Shown: positions 10,699 through 18,814, numbered from the stretch's first letter. The stretch is DNA of 60,172 bases from Brucella intermedia LMG 3301 (GCF_000182645.1 NZ_ACQA01000004.1:1-60172); one strand, 5' to 3'. The notes: generated by a model not told the origin, from the letters alone. A program made the numbers and translations.

Positions 10699-11466
10699 AT
10701 GTCTGCGCAATCCACCTCTCTTGCTTTCCAAGCCTGTCATGCCGTTACCGCCCGTTGGGAAGGCGGATGGTCCAACCATGCTGCCGATCCGGGCGGCAAA
10801 ACGATGTATGGCATTACGGAAAAGGTCTGGCTGGCCTGGAATAAGGCCAAGGGCATTTCAAAGCCCAAGCCAATTCGCCAGATCACGCGGGCCGAAGCCG
10901 AAGAAATTTATTATCACGACTATTGGCTTGCCGCGCGATGCAACACCCTCGCGGCCGGCGTCGATATGTTCACCTATGATTCTTCGGTGAACTCCGGAGT
11001 TTCTCGTGCGCGCAAATGGCTTCTCGCGTCGGTAGGTGGCACCGATATTGAAACCATCAAGAAGATGGCTGCAAAGCGCACTTCCTTCCTCCGCGCGCTG
11101 GCCAATTTCGCGGTGTTCGGTAAGGGATGGATCAACCGCGTTACTGACGTTGAGGCCCAGTCCATCAAGCGCAGTCTGGCAGAATCGAAAGTCTCGTCCA
11201 GCACGGCCAATGCTGCACTCAAGGGGGAAGCCGAAAAGGCAGCAGGGAAAGCCGCCTCGGCCACACGGAACGCTCAAGCCACTGCCGGTGGAACCTTTGC
11301 AGGTGGTGGTGGTGTTACCGTTGTCAACGCCGATCAAGCTGACCTGATTGCAAACTGGGTGCTTGGCGGGCTGCTCGCCGCTGGCGCTATCGTACTGGCA
11401 TTTTTCATTGTCCGCTCGATCGTTCAAAAATCGCGCGCCAAATCCTTGCAGGAGCAAGCAGCATGA
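10699..11466 (+). CDS. GH108-type endolysin with C-terminal membrane anchor
   Basis: Glycoside hydrolase family 108 N-acetylmuramidase that cuts the peptidoglycan glycan chain at lysis. The family signature is clear: RWEGGW with catalytic Glu21, then D-x-GG-x-T-x-x-GIT. The catalytic part covers about residues 1-165. It is followed by an Ala/Ser/Lys-rich linker, a Gly-rich stretch and one transmembrane segment (about 220-242) with a basic tail. At 255 residues it is longer than ordinary GH108 enzymes of about 170-180, because of the anchor. The membrane segment may hold it until the holin acts (inference). It overlaps the holin gene by 4 nt (ATGA). Confidence 0.92.
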   Translation: MSAQSTSLAFQACHAVTARWEGGWSNHAADPGGKTMYGITEKVWLAWNKAKGISKPKPIRQITRAEAEEIYYHDYWLAARCNTLAAGVDMFTYDSSVNSGVSRARKWLLASVGGTDIETIKKMAAKRTSFLRALANFAVFGKGWINRVTDVEAQSIKRSLAESKVSSSTANAALKGEAEKAAGKAASATRNAQATAGGTFAGGGGVTVVNADQADLIANWVLGGLLAAGAIVLAFFIVRSIVQKSRAKSLQEQAA

Positions 11467-11981
11467 GCACGGCGATTATCGACGCCCTCAAGCAATCGGC
11501 TATCCGAACAGGCTCCATTATCGTGAAGGATATCGTTTCGGCGCAGCTAGGGCCTACAATTGGCGGACTGGCCGGTTCCGTCATAGACACGGTGGCGGGT
11601 CAGCTCGGCGTTTCGCCGGACGAAATACCTTCCTGCCCTCCCGAAAAGATCGATCAGGCAGTAGCGACGGCTAATTCAGACCGTGACATTCTTGCTCGTT
11701 ACGTTGAAGCGCATCGCATGACCACGGATCTGTTCAAGGCGGAGATGGTCAAAGGTGGGGAAGCGTGGTGGACATGGGCATGGCGTCCGTTCTGGATGTG
11801 GTTGCTCGCTTTTCTGTGGGTGTGGAATGGCATTGTCGTGAATGTTGTGAACGGCGTGCTCACGGCTAGTATCGCGGCTATGCCTTGGGAAGCGCTCGGC
11901 GCGATCACTGCGACCTATACGGCAATGTATCTTGGTGGACACACGGCCAAGGATTTAGCTCAGAAAAGATGGGGCAAATGA
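11463..11981 (+). CDS. Holin, GTA_holin_3TM type
   Basis: 172 residues. The hallmark is the tryptophan-rich segment WWTWAWRPFWMW (about residues 99-112) opening a hydrophobic stretch, with further membrane segments to about residue 160. That layout matches the 3TM holin family of gene transfer agents and alphaproteobacterial phages. The N-terminal half is soluble. It lies between the endolysin and another membrane protein with ATGA overlaps on both sides, so the three should be co-translated. Function is inferred from family and position. Confidence 0.8.
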   Translation: MSTAIIDALKQSAIRTGSIIVKDIVSAQLGPTIGGLAGSVIDTVAGQLGVSPDEIPSCPPEKIDQAVATANSDRDILARYVEAHRMTTDLFKAEMVKGGEAWWTWAWRPFWMWLLAFLWVWNGIVVNVVNGVLTASIAAMPWEALGAITATYTAMYLGGHTAKDLAQKRWGK

Positions 11982-12298
11982 TGGACTGGGGCGAATGGGC
12001 TCACCGCGTTCCTCTCGCCAAATGGTCGATCATCCTAGCCTTTTCGGTGATAGGAGCGATCATGCAACGCGATATGACATGGGTAGGCCGGGCAATCACA
12101 TTCATTGTCGGGATAGCGATAGCCGTTGTCTTTGAAGAACCGGTGCGGTCGCTGCTGAATCTCGACGGCTCATATGCCGCCGCCGTTTCCGCCATTCTTG
12201 CTCTCACTGGCCGCAACTTCGTTGCCTATGCATTGCGCGCCAGTAAAGACCCAACCGCAGCTTTGGGCGAAATTCTGGATATATGGCGGAAGCGCTGA
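11978..12298 (+). CDS. Small membrane protein of lysis cassette (possible second holin or antiholin)
   Basis: 106 residues with about three hydrophobic segments (near 14-30, 36-54 and 63-80) and a charged C-terminus. The start is the first of two adjacent ATGs overlapping the holin stop (ATGA). The size and membrane pattern fit a holin or antiholin partner, but no diagnostic motif is visible. No Rz/Rz1 spanin pair was recognised nearby. Confidence 0.65.
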   Translation: MMDWGEWAHRVPLAKWSIILAFSVIGAIMQRDMTWVGRAITFIVGIAIAVVFEEPVRSLLNLDGSYAAAVSAILALTGRNFVAYALRASKDPTAALGEILDIWRKR

Positions 12299-12376
12299 AA
12301 TAAGATGTTCCTATTTCGTTAACAATATCAATGACTTAGTTCCATAAGAAATCTTATCCGATCGAAAGGCCCCGAT

Positions 12377-12619
12377 ATGAGAAACCTCTTGGCTATGTTT
12401 TTCGCTGGCGTGTTCTTTCTCGCCGCTGCTGCATTAATCTGTTTCCTCGGTCGGGAAATAGCCTGGTATTGCGTGGCCATAGCTCTGATTGCCGGGGGGT
12501 TCAGTCAGTTTGCATTGCAAGATGCCGCGCGGGTCTCCCAGCTCGCGAGCTTGTATGCAGCCTATCTCGCCATGGGATCGTTGATCGCTGGCTTGATAGC
12601 AGCCACACAAGGTCTGTGA
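12377..12619 (+). CDS. Small hydrophobic membrane protein
   Basis: 80 residues with three probable membrane helices (about 5-24, 28-45 and 60-78). A GAAAGG ribosome-binding site lies about 10 nt upstream. It is separated from the lysis genes by 78 nt and is the last plus-strand gene before the convergent replication module. No family recognised; it could belong to the lysis set or act as a superinfection-exclusion factor. Confidence 0.55.
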   Translation: MRNLLAMFFAGVFFLAAAALICFLGREIAWYCVAIALIAGGFSQFALQDAARVSQLASLYAAYLAMGSLIAGLIAATQGL

Positions 12620-12631
12620 CATGCGATATCG

Positions 12632-12655
12632 CCGGATGGAGATTTTTCCAACCGG
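12632..12655. terminator. Hairpin between convergent units
   Basis: CCGGATGGA, loop GATTTT, TCCAACCGG: eight pairs with one A-A mismatch. It lies in the 91-nt gap between the last lysis-side gene and the end of the replication gene. There is no long T-run, so it is only terminator-like. Confidence 0.4.
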
Positions 12656-12710
12656 TTGACCCTCTAAAGCCAATTTCCTGCAAATAATGTCGGGCGATTC
12701 CGCGTCCGGA

Positions 12711-13451
12711 TTATCCGGTTCGTCGTCGCTGCGGCTTTGCGACGTTAAACCCAGTGATTTTTCCTAGAAAGTTGAACTGTATATTATGTATGGACTCTAA
12801 GGCTGGTGTTTTTTTGACACCGGAAAAGCCCTTGGAAACTGAACTTTTGAGCCATTTTTTCCATTCGACACTGACAATATGATATCGGTTTGGAAGTCTC
12901 AGGGTGCGTTGCATGTCAGGCTGTTCGATAAGGATCAAGCCCAGTTCCTGCGCCCGTCTATACGCATTGCGAACTATCGTTGTGCACACCCCTGCCCTGT
13001 CGCCAATTTCTTTCGCGGAACACTCGCAAACGCCGTTCTTTCGCCAGTCCTCGGCAATGATGAACAACGCAGCCAATTCGCCATCGGTGAACTGGTCGCG
13101 GATGCTTTTCGGAAATAACGACGATCGGGCGAACTGGCGCGCCCTCGCCTTTCGTTTCGGATCGCGTTTGCCGCGCCCGGCTCTGATCCTTCCCCCCCGG
13201 TCAGGAAAAGAACGTGGGCGAGGTCCCCTGCCCTGCCGGTTCGCTTCGCGTCGATGGAAGTCTTGTTGCTTGCGCCAAACCCGATCCAGCAGATCGAGCA
13301 GTTCCGGTTCCTCCCCCGCTGCTGTCTGGCATAGATCGGTAACGAGCTTATAAACGGCAGAAATCTGCTCAAGCGTCGTCGCGCGCGCGAAAAGTTCATG
13401 CGCACGGGCGTAAGCCGTTTGTATCGAAAAATCGTAATTTCTTATCGACAC
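12711..13451 (-). CDS. Candidate plasmid replication initiator (winged helix), in the repC position
   Basis: 246 residues from a GTG start preceded by GGAAGGA at 9 nt; an in-frame TTG 18 nt upstream lacks a proper binding site. The middle is very basic. A winged-helix-like region at about residues 125-200 (AKEIGDRAGVCTTIVRNAY, then QELGLILIEQ) suits DNA binding. It occupies the repC position after repA and repB on the same strand but is much shorter than classical RepC (about 400) and not recognisably homologous, so initiator is a positional inference. The downstream region of such genes often holds the origin. A phage operator and a candidate antisense RNA lie upstream. Confidence 0.55.
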   Translation of the reverse strand: MSIRNYDFSIQTAYARAHELFARATTLEQISAVYKLVTDLCQTAAGEEPELLDLLDRVWRKQQDFHRREANRQGRGPRPRSFPDRGGRIRAGRGKRDPKRKARARQFARSSLFPKSIRDQFTDGELAALFIIAEDWRKNGVCECSAKEIGDRAGVCTTIVRNAYRRAQELGLILIEQPDMQRTLRLPNRYHIVSVEWKKWLKSSVSKGFSGVKKTPALESIHNIQFNFLGKITGFNVAKPQRRRTG

Positions 13452-13544
13452 AGGATTATTCCTTCCCAAAAGGGCATAAAAATCCCGTGGCGCGAAAGCG
13501 CGATTTAGCTTGCAAATTGCGTGCTATGAGAATAGTGTCAGCAA

Positions 13545-13618
13545 TGACTTTTGGAGCGCCCGATATTTCGGTACGCCTTCCAACACCAAACTCAACCGGC
13601 CTTCGTGCCGGTTTTTTT
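13545..13618 (+). ncRNA. Candidate antisense RNA between repB and the initiator gene
   Basis: On the strand opposite the rep genes a promoter-like pair (TTGCAA at 13510-13515, 17 nt, TAGTGT at 13533-13538) is followed about 75 nt later by a strong intrinsic terminator. repABC plasmids carry a small counter-transcribed RNA exactly here that limits initiator synthesis. The predicted RNA has an inner hairpin (CCG...CGG) and a terminator hairpin. The start is approximate. Confidence 0.5.
13594..13618 (+). terminator. Intrinsic terminator of candidate antisense RNA
   Basis: AACCGGC, loop CTTCGT, GCCGGTT, then a run of T residues. It reads on the plus strand, opposite to the rep genes, with no plus-strand protein gene upstream, so it needs an RNA gene to explain it. 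Confidence 0.75.
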
Positions 13619-13698
13619 ATGCCTGCATGATTGTCTCCACCAGTTAGAGAACGCTTCGTTGCATCGTCGTATAGATTCTGACGAACCACTCCGATAGA

Positions 13699-13716
13699 TA
13701 TCTACTATGGACGATA
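13699..13716. promoter_or_regulatory. Repressor operator, replication-side copy
   Basis: TATCTACTATGGACGATA matches the pseudo-palindrome found four times in the immunity region. It lies between repB and the candidate initiator gene, suggesting the phage repressor also controls replication. The sequence match is seen; the control is inferred. Confidence 0.6.
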
Positions 13717-13966
13717 GTTTTTAGCGAGAAAGAAGTAAAGTGTGCCCAAAACTTACAGACAGAGGCCGATTTCCGCGCTGATTCCCGTGAGCGTGTCGAC
13801 GGAAAGCGATACATAATCGCAGGACACAGGGTCAAAAGGCCAAACGCTCCCGTTCGTCGGATCGACGTTCAACTTGACACTGATTCGCGGAAGTGTATTC
13901 TCCAATCGCTACATTGAGAGAATTGGGCTTCCGGCAGAAATGTTTGGGGGCCTTTTTCTTTCCCGA

Positions 13967-14998
13967 TTAATCTCCCTTTTTATCAGATCCGGATTGTCGG
14001 AAAGTCTCGTAAAGACCTTCCAGATTGTTTGATATCCACTCGCCAAAAGCTTTGCCGTTCGGGCTAGCAAATTCCATGGATAGCGTTTTTCCCTTTGCCT
14101 TGGCCGTCACGCGCACGGATTGATCCGAGGGGGCCCACTGCCTGGCTGAAACGGTTTTCCTTGGCTTCGGTTTTGGCGCGGCCACCGACGACAGAAGAAA
14201 TGCCAGCTTCTGGTTGCTGTCAGCCTCAAGAAACTCGCCGCGTTCAATAAGCTCGAAGGCCAATGCGCGATGCACATCTTCGCGGAGGAGCTGGGCGAGT
14301 TTATACCACGTGTCCCGACCGTAGTTGGGTGCTGCGCCAATTGCTCTCACTATTCCTTCGGGAATGTCGTTCGCTACAGACAACAGCTTCGACGTATTAG
14401 TTTTGTCGATCGACAGCGATGCCATCACCACTTCTCTGTCGTATCCGCTCGCAATCAGGTTCTTGGCGAACATTGCTTTTTCGATAAACGACAGGTTGGC
14501 TCGCGCGCTGTTTTCTTGCCCTTGTGCAATCACGTGTTCGCGATTTGACAGATCCTTGACGACTGCGCGGACCGGACGAGCCAGCGCTTTTGCAGCTCGC
14601 AGACGGCGGTGTCCGAAAACGACCATAAAGCGCCCTGCCCTATCGGGGTGTGGTCGTACAAGAATCGGCGTGTCTTGCCCTCGCTCTTTGATCGCATCTA
14701 CCAATTCAGAAAATGCATTCGGATCGTCGCCCAGCCGGTCATCAATGAAAGAAACGTCGATCAGTCCCGGCTCGAGCTCAACGACCGCCGCCCCCTCCAG
14801 CAAACGAGCTTCGAGCTGCTTTGCAGCATCAGCGCGTTCAGCCAGATCATCAATCGACTTCGTGATTGCCCCAAATGCGCCCCGCGAACGATTGCGTTCC
14901 ATCGCAGGTGAAAGCTTGTCGCCGGTGCTTGAAGTCTCGGAGTTGCCGCCCGTCAACTTTCGTTCTGTAATGGAGGAAAGGAGATTTTTTCGCGACAT
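13967..14998 (-). CDS. repB: RepB, ParB-type partition protein
   Basis: 343 residues; the start overlaps the repA stop (TAATG), as in repABC operons, and the N-terminus MSRKNLL is typical of RepB. The ParB nuclease/CTPase-like domain is at about residues 60-165, with the RAGRFMVVFGHRRLRAAKAL box and the GQENSARANLSFIEKA motif. It is followed by a helix-turn-helix region and a RepB-type C-terminus. It should bind parS palindromes and act with RepA in segregating the plasmid prophage. A degenerate parS-like sequence lies within its own 5' end. Confidence 0.9.
   Translation of the reverse strand: MSRKNLLSSITERKLTGGNSETSSTGDKLSPAMERNRSRGAFGAITKSIDDLAERADAAKQLEARLLEGAAVVELEPGLIDVSFIDDRLGDDPNAFSELVDAIKERGQDTPILVRPHPDRAGRFMVVFGHRRLRAAKALARPVRAVVKDLSNREHVIAQGQENSARANLSFIEKAMFAKNLIASGYDREVVMASLSIDKTNTSKLLSVANDIPEGIVRAIGAAPNYGRDTWYKLAQLLREDVHRALAFELIERGEFLEADSNQKLAFLLSSVAAPKPKPRKTVSARQWAPSDQSVRVTAKAKGKTLSMEFASPNGKAFGEWISNNLEGLYETFRQSGSDKKGD
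14942..14957. promoter_or_regulatory. Degenerate parS-like site inside repB
   Basis: GTTGCCGCCCGTCAAC keeps the GTT and AAC ends and most of the palindrome seen at 16326 but has CC instead of GC at the centre. It may be a weak RepB site or coincidence. Confidence 0.3.
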
Positions 14999-16233
14999 TA
15001 CCGCCCCCATGCTCGATGAATGAGAGTTATGATTTCGTCGTTGACGCGGTGCAGTGCTTCCATCGCCCGGTCGTAAGTCGAGCGCGTAAACTGCGAACGC
15101 TCGATCTCGTACAGCGTTTGCTTGGTTATGCCAGCATCGGATATGGCCGTGCTCTTAAGCATTTCATTCACCAAAACGTGCTGTTTGAAGATTGAGCGCA
15201 TGAACGCAACCATCTGGCTTTGTGGGCCGTCAGTTGGCTCGTATCGCGTGACAAGATATCGAAGCCAGTCCAGGCGCATATTGGCCCCTGCCCGCTTCAA
15301 TGTTCCCATGACCTCGCCCAGCATCAGAAGAAACTGACACATGGACATCACATCAAGCATCTGTGGGTGAACGGTAATGAGAATGCCGGTCGAGGATGAT
15401 AGGGCCGTCAACGTCAGGTAGCCGAGCTGCGGCGGACAATCGATGATGACAACATCATACTGGTCCGCAACATCGTTAAGAGCGTCATCGAGCCGGCCAA
15501 AGAACATACGGCCAATGGCGCCATCCTTTTGAGCCAGGACAAGCGGTGTGTCATATTCAAATTCTTGGAGCTCGAGATTCGCCGGAACGATATCGAGCCC
15601 CGGAAAATTCGTAGGGCGCACGAGCGCCGAAAGCGGCTTGCGCTCGTCATCGTAGCGAAGTGTTTCATAGAGGGACTCGTTACGGTCGATCTCAGGCTGA
15701 AAGCCGTGGAGTGCAGATAACGAAGCTTGTGGGTCCAGATCGATAGCGAGTACGCGATGACCCGTAAGCGCAAGGTGTTGCGCCAGATGCGCCGCGGACG
15801 TTGTTTTTGCGCTACCGCCTTTGAAATTTACGACCGATATCACCTGCAAGTGGTCATCGCCCCGCCGGTGGGGAACATATCTTCCAGGCGTTCGGGTATT
15901 CTTATCGAGGAACTGCCGTAATTCGAGAAGCTGTTGCGCGGTATAAGAGCGACGCCCTGTTGGCGTTATGAGCGGCGTAGGCCCCTTCCCTTCCAGCGCA
16001 AGGTTCTTCAAATATCCGGCGGTGACGCCGAGATACTGCGCGACTTCGGCGACTTGCAGCGGGCGCAGTGTTTTTTGCGCGTCCGGCGGGAACATTTCTA
16101 ACCGATGCTCGTGCAGCATTTCCGAAAGCTCGTTGGCCTGCTGGGTTATGAGCAGATCAACTTCGGAAATTGCGTCAGTGATGTTTCCTGCAACATTCAT
16201 CGGGATTTTCCACACATGCGATTTTTTTGCCAT
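14998..16233 (-). CDS. repA: RepA, ParA-type partition ATPase
   Basis: 411 residues, the usual RepA length. An N-terminal helix-turn-helix (VAEVAQYLGVTAGYLKNLA, about 63-81) is followed by the deviant Walker A box NFKGGSAKTT (about 140), the A' motif AIDLDPQASL and Walker B VVIIDCPPQ. It binds DNA and, with RepB, moves plasmid copies apart; RepA proteins also repress their own operon. The start ATG sits in a small palindrome and a perfect parS-like palindrome lies 93 nt upstream. Confidence 0.95.
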   Translation of the reverse strand: MAKKSHVWKIPMNVAGNITDAISEVDLLITQQANELSEMLHEHRLEMFPPDAQKTLRPLQVAEVAQYLGVTAGYLKNLALEGKGPTPLITPTGRRSYTAQQLLELRQFLDKNTRTPGRYVPHRRGDDHLQVISVVNFKGGSAKTTSAAHLAQHLALTGHRVLAIDLDPQASLSALHGFQPEIDRNESLYETLRYDDERKPLSALVRPTNFPGLDIVPANLELQEFEYDTPLVLAQKDGAIGRMFFGRLDDALNDVADQYDVVIIDCPPQLGYLTLTALSSSTGILITVHPQMLDVMSMCQFLLMLGEVMGTLKRAGANMRLDWLRYLVTRYEPTDGPQSQMVAFMRSIFKQHVLVNEMLKSTAISDAGITKQTLYEIERSQFTRSTYDRAMEALHRVNDEIITLIHRAWGR

Positions 16234-16242
16234 GTTGGCAAC
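16228..16242. promoter_or_regulatory. Palindrome over repA start
   Basis: TTGCCATGTTGGCAA has perfect 6-nt arms around TGT and includes the repA start codon. It could be an autoregulatory operator or an RNA hairpin. Confidence 0.35.
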
Positions 16243-16325
16243 ATAAACGCATGTAGCGCCGATTCTCGTTAAGTCGCAAGGATTATTGAGTTAATGAAAA
16301 GTTAACGGCGGGTTGCCGCGAAAAA

Positions 16326-16341
16326 GTTGACGGCCGTCAAC
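16326..16341. promoter_or_regulatory. parS-like centromere site
   Basis: GTTGACGGCCGTCAAC is a perfect 16-bp palindrome matching the RepB-binding consensus GTTNNNNGCNNNNAAC of repABC plasmids. It lies upstream of repA, between the partition operon and the end of the leftward early operon. Confidence 0.8.
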
Positions 16342-16525
16342 TCGTGCCATTCGTGTCATCGGCGCACGTGTTTTTGAGCACGTGTTTGGCTGACGCTCCC
16401 ATCCCCTCTCCGTCCGCAAATTGGACATAGCAAAGCTTATCTGTCCAGTTCGGGAAATATGCCTCGCACGGTTGATTGTGCCGCGCGTGGCCGGGTCGAT
16501 GGTAAATGAACGGCAATGCGCTCAC
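16337..16525 (-). CDS. Small hypothetical protein, last gene of leftward operon
   Basis: 62 residues, no recognised family; rich in His, Cys, Trp and aromatic residues. It overlaps the upstream gene by 4 nt (ATGA), the main support for its being real. Its end abuts the parS-like site. Confidence 0.55.
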   Translation of the reverse strand: MSALPFIYHRPGHARHNQPCEAYFPNWTDKLCYVQFADGEGMGASAKHVLKNTCADDTNGTS

Positions 16526-16794
16526 GGTAAAGGTTCCTCGCTCAATTCCATCGAGATAATAAAGCGGGCTGGGGACAAGCGCCAGCCTCTCTCATGAAAG
16601 CGCTGAATTTTAACCGAAACATCAAGCAGCGGTGTTTTTGCGCCGATGAACCGGCGCCAAGCGGCTTCCGGCGTTTCACCAAAAGTCCCCGGCGCTTGAT
16701 TGCGGTAAATCAAATCGCCTTTATGCTTATCCCACGGCGAGAGAGGAGGGAGGATGACAAAGCCGTCAATCGTCAAGGTTTTCTCAGTCGTCAT
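16522..16794 (-). CDS. Small hypothetical protein
   Basis: 90 residues from the ATG giving MTTEKTLTIDGF; longer in-frame starts would intrude into the upstream gene. GAGG lies 14 nt upstream. It looks like a compact soluble alpha/beta protein with no known motif. Overlaps both neighbours. Confidence 0.55.
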   Translation of the reverse strand: MTTEKTLTIDGFVILPPLSPWDKHKGDLIYRNQAPGTFGETPEAAWRRFIGAKTPLLDVSVKIQRFHERGWRLSPARFIISMELSEEPLP

Positions 16795-17008
16795 AGCTTG
16801 CCAATAACCTCGCTTTAGCACGCTCCAGAAGCGTGATGGCTTCTGGTCTACCGCCGGAGCCATGCCCCACCAATCTGCCATCGTTATCTATTCCGACAAC
16901 GACGACCTCCTTAAAATTCCCAATGCACTCTTGCAGGACTTCATCAGGATTGACTGTGTAACCGTCGCCGACCAACTGCGGGCGGAATGTGATAACATTA
17001 TCACTCAT
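16784..17008 (-). CDS. Small hypothetical protein
   Basis: 74 residues starting MSDNVITFRP, chosen because this ATG overlaps the upstream stop (ATGA). A central hydrophobic strand (EVVVVGIDNDGRL) followed by a Gly/His turn suggests a compact beta-containing fold. Similar little proteins are common in early operons of alphaproteobacterial prophages. No function assigned. Confidence 0.6.
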   Translation of the reverse strand: MSDNVITFRPQLVGDGYTVNPDEVLQECIGNFKEVVVVGIDNDGRLVGHGSGGRPEAITLLERAKARLLASYDD

Positions 17009-17244
17009 GTCTTGCGTTGCTCCGCGGTTGCGATGCTGGCAATTCGGTCGCGATATCGGTTCATGGCAAAGGCGAAGCGTTGCATCTTCATTCGATCCTG
17101 CCAGCACTGACAGCCGCCGTTGGTGTGCTGTCCTCCAGGCGCGAGAATTATGCAGTGGGCATTGCCGCAACTGCCTATAACGGAAAGCTGCTCGTTTAAA
17201 TCGGCTGCAGCGTCATCGAGCATGGCGATAATATCGGCGTTCAT
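17005..17244 (-). CDS. Small hypothetical protein
   Basis: 79 residues, with Cys/His residues in the middle (CGNAHCIIL and CQCW) that could bind metal, flanked by helices. Overlaps the next gene by 4 nt and abuts the previous stop. Function unknown. Confidence 0.55.
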   Translation of the reverse strand: MNADIIAMLDDAAADLNEQLSVIGSCGNAHCIILAPGGQHTNGGCQCWQDRMKMQRFAFAMNRYRDRIASIATAEQRKT

Positions 17245-17511
17245 TTATGCGTCTCCCCGCATTGCTGATACCAAGATTTTTTCCGCCCTTCGGTTTCTCT
17301 CAATGGTCGTTTCGACGATAGAAGGTGGGAGTTGTGGTGCAATGTCGCGTGCCAGATCGTAAGACGATGCGCCGCTAAGGTGAATGATCGCTTTTTCAAT
17401 TGCCGACCGTAGACGGTGGTTTTCAGCCGCCAATTTATCAAGGTAGGGGACGGGATTTGCCTTTATTCTTGCTTCTTGAATCGCGCTTAAGGCCAACAGG
17501 CGGGCGAACAT
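17245..17511 (-). CDS. Small helical hypothetical protein
   Basis: 88 residues from the ATG giving MFARLLALSA, with GGGAAG 9 nt upstream. An upstream in-frame ATG would overlap the previous gene by 68 nt and is disfavoured. Mostly helical and charged, with an NHRLR segment of coiled-coil character. Function unknown. Confidence 0.55.
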   Translation of the reverse strand: MFARLLALSAIQEARIKANPVPYLDKLAAENHRLRSAIEKAIIHLSGASSYDLARDIAPQLPPSIVETTIERNRRAEKILVSAMRGDA

Positions 17512-17533
17512 TGCTTGGTGCTTCCCGTTCAAT

Positions 17534-18088
17534 TCAGTTATTCTCCAACCAGTCGGCGTTGCGATCTTTCCACGATAGAAGCTCGATCTTTGCATGCCCA
17601 ACCGCGCCGGAATGGGCCGTACCGGTAAATTCGAGACAGGCGGCGGCAGTCAGAAGCGCCAGTTGCGGGCGGTATTTGTTGACCTGACGAACGAGCAGCG
17701 TGCCTTTCTTTATATCGCGCTTGAGGGAAGGGCAGTAGCGCAGACTGATCGCGGCACATTCCTTATGCAACAGCGGTTCAACCTGCATCACGCAAAGCCC
17801 GGACGCACCATTGCGCACCGAGGCGTGCGAAAGTGAAACCTTCGTTCGCCCGGCCAGAGGCTTACCGCACGTGTCGCAAAGTCCGGCTATGATCGTTTCT
17901 CGTTGCCGTTGCATGTGAGGCTTACCAAACAGGGGTTTGCCTTCGCCTGGCGCAACGGCATTGCATGCGGCGATCATGCCATTAGAGAACCGGCAAGGCC
18001 CAAGGGTCATTGTGTCTTCAGCGGACCAGAGTACCGTATAAGGGACAGGCGCGGAGCCGTAGAAGCGGGAAGGACATTGCGGCTTCAT
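17534..18088 (-). CDS. Cysteine-rich phage protein
   Basis: 184 residues from the ATG giving MKPQCPSRFYG, which overlaps the upstream gene (ATGA). A Cys pair in LCDTCGKPL plus scattered Cys and His suggest a zinc ribbon at about residues 75-120. The C-terminal half is alpha-helical. No name or role recognised; part of the leftward early operon. Confidence 0.65.
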   Translation of the reverse strand: MKPQCPSRFYGSAPVPYTVLWSAEDTMTLGPCRFSNGMIAACNAVAPGEGKPLFGKPHMQRQRETIIAGLCDTCGKPLAGRTKVSLSHASVRNGASGLCVMQVEPLLHKECAAISLRYCPSLKRDIKKGTLLVRQVNKYRPQLALLTAAACLEFTGTAHSGAVGHAKIELLSWKDRNADWLENN

Positions 18089-18381
18089 TCGGTGCCATCT
18101 TTCGGGTCGGACACATAATCGAGGATCGCCTGGAAGCTTGAAGCGTGTAAAACTTGAAAGCCAGCAGGCGTTTGCGGATACCACTGCAAAGACCATATTG
18201 TGTTGGTGCCGATAGCTTTCTGCAATTCCTCGGGTGACACAAATTCGTCAGCCGCGTACCACCTGCCATCCTCGATCGCTTCTTGAGCTGTTTGATAATT
18301 CGACTTGTGGTCGTTGCAAGTGATGCGAAGCGACGAAAACTCCCCTTGCAAGAGTTTCTTCGCGAGTTCTTCCAGTTTCAT
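18085..18381 (-). CDS. Hypothetical early protein
   Basis: 98 residues with a Lys/Glu-rich helical N-terminus and an aromatic C-terminal half (DGRWYAADEF, IWSLQWYP). ATGA overlap with the next gene. No recognised family. Confidence 0.65.
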   Translation of the reverse strand: MKLEELAKKLLQGEFSSLRITCNDHKSNYQTAQEAIEDGRWYAADEFVSPEELQKAIGTNTIWSLQWYPQTPAGFQVLHASSFQAILDYVSDPKDGTE

Positions 18382-18383
18382 AT

Positions 18384-18575
18384 TTACTCACTTTCTCGCG
18401 ATGCGGCCCGGCCTGACTCATGACACGGCTTGCAAATGTCTCCGCCGTACTTTCGCATTCCTGTTTCAATATCAGTAACGATATCAACAGCGAACGGCGG
18501 CTCGCCGTGGCCCGGCCAGAATTCAAATTCCTTGTTGCATCGAACGCAAGTCCATGATGGATCTGGCAGCTTCAT
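18384..18575 (-). CDS. Small zinc-ribbon protein
   Basis: 63 residues from the ATG giving MKLPDPSW, which overlaps the upstream stop. Two Cys pairs (CVRCNKEF and CKPCH) about 38 residues apart make a likely zinc knuckle. Possibly a nucleic-acid or protein-binding adaptor; function unknown. Confidence 0.65.
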   Translation of the reverse strand: MKLPDPSWTCVRCNKEFEFWPGHGEPPFAVDIVTDIETGMRKYGGDICKPCHESGRAASRESE

Positions 18576-18814
18576 GTGTCGCCGCCTTTCTCGCGAATAG
18601 CGTCTGCCATCGCTTGCTGGGCTTCGCGACCGGCCCATTTATCCAGACGGTCCAGCCGTTCACGCATTTCATCGGTGAAACGGGCAACAGCAGCAACATC
18701 TGCATGTTTGTTCAATCGCTCGGGCAGGGTCAGAGTATCGCCAGCCCACGCTGATGCATTCTTCGATATGAATGCGCACTGCATCGCGAATTGCGCTTGT
18801 GTCAGCTTAGCCAT
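18572..18814 (-). CDS. Small helical hypothetical protein
   Basis: 80 residues, almost all helical, with heptad-like Leu spacing in the second half (MRERLDRLDKWAG). Overlaps both neighbours. No family recognised. Confidence 0.6.
   Translation of the reverse strand: MAKLTQAQFAMQCAFISKNASAWAGDTLTLPERLNKHADVAAVARFTDEMRERLDRLDKWAGREAQQAMADAIREKGGDT

Noticed and set aside
13452..13469. TTG start for the replication initiator
   Set aside because: The GGAAGGA site lies downstream of this TTG and is correctly spaced for the GTG at 13451.
14942..14957. Second true parS site
   Set aside because: The central GC is changed to CC and it lies in coding sequence; kept only as a low-confidence feature.
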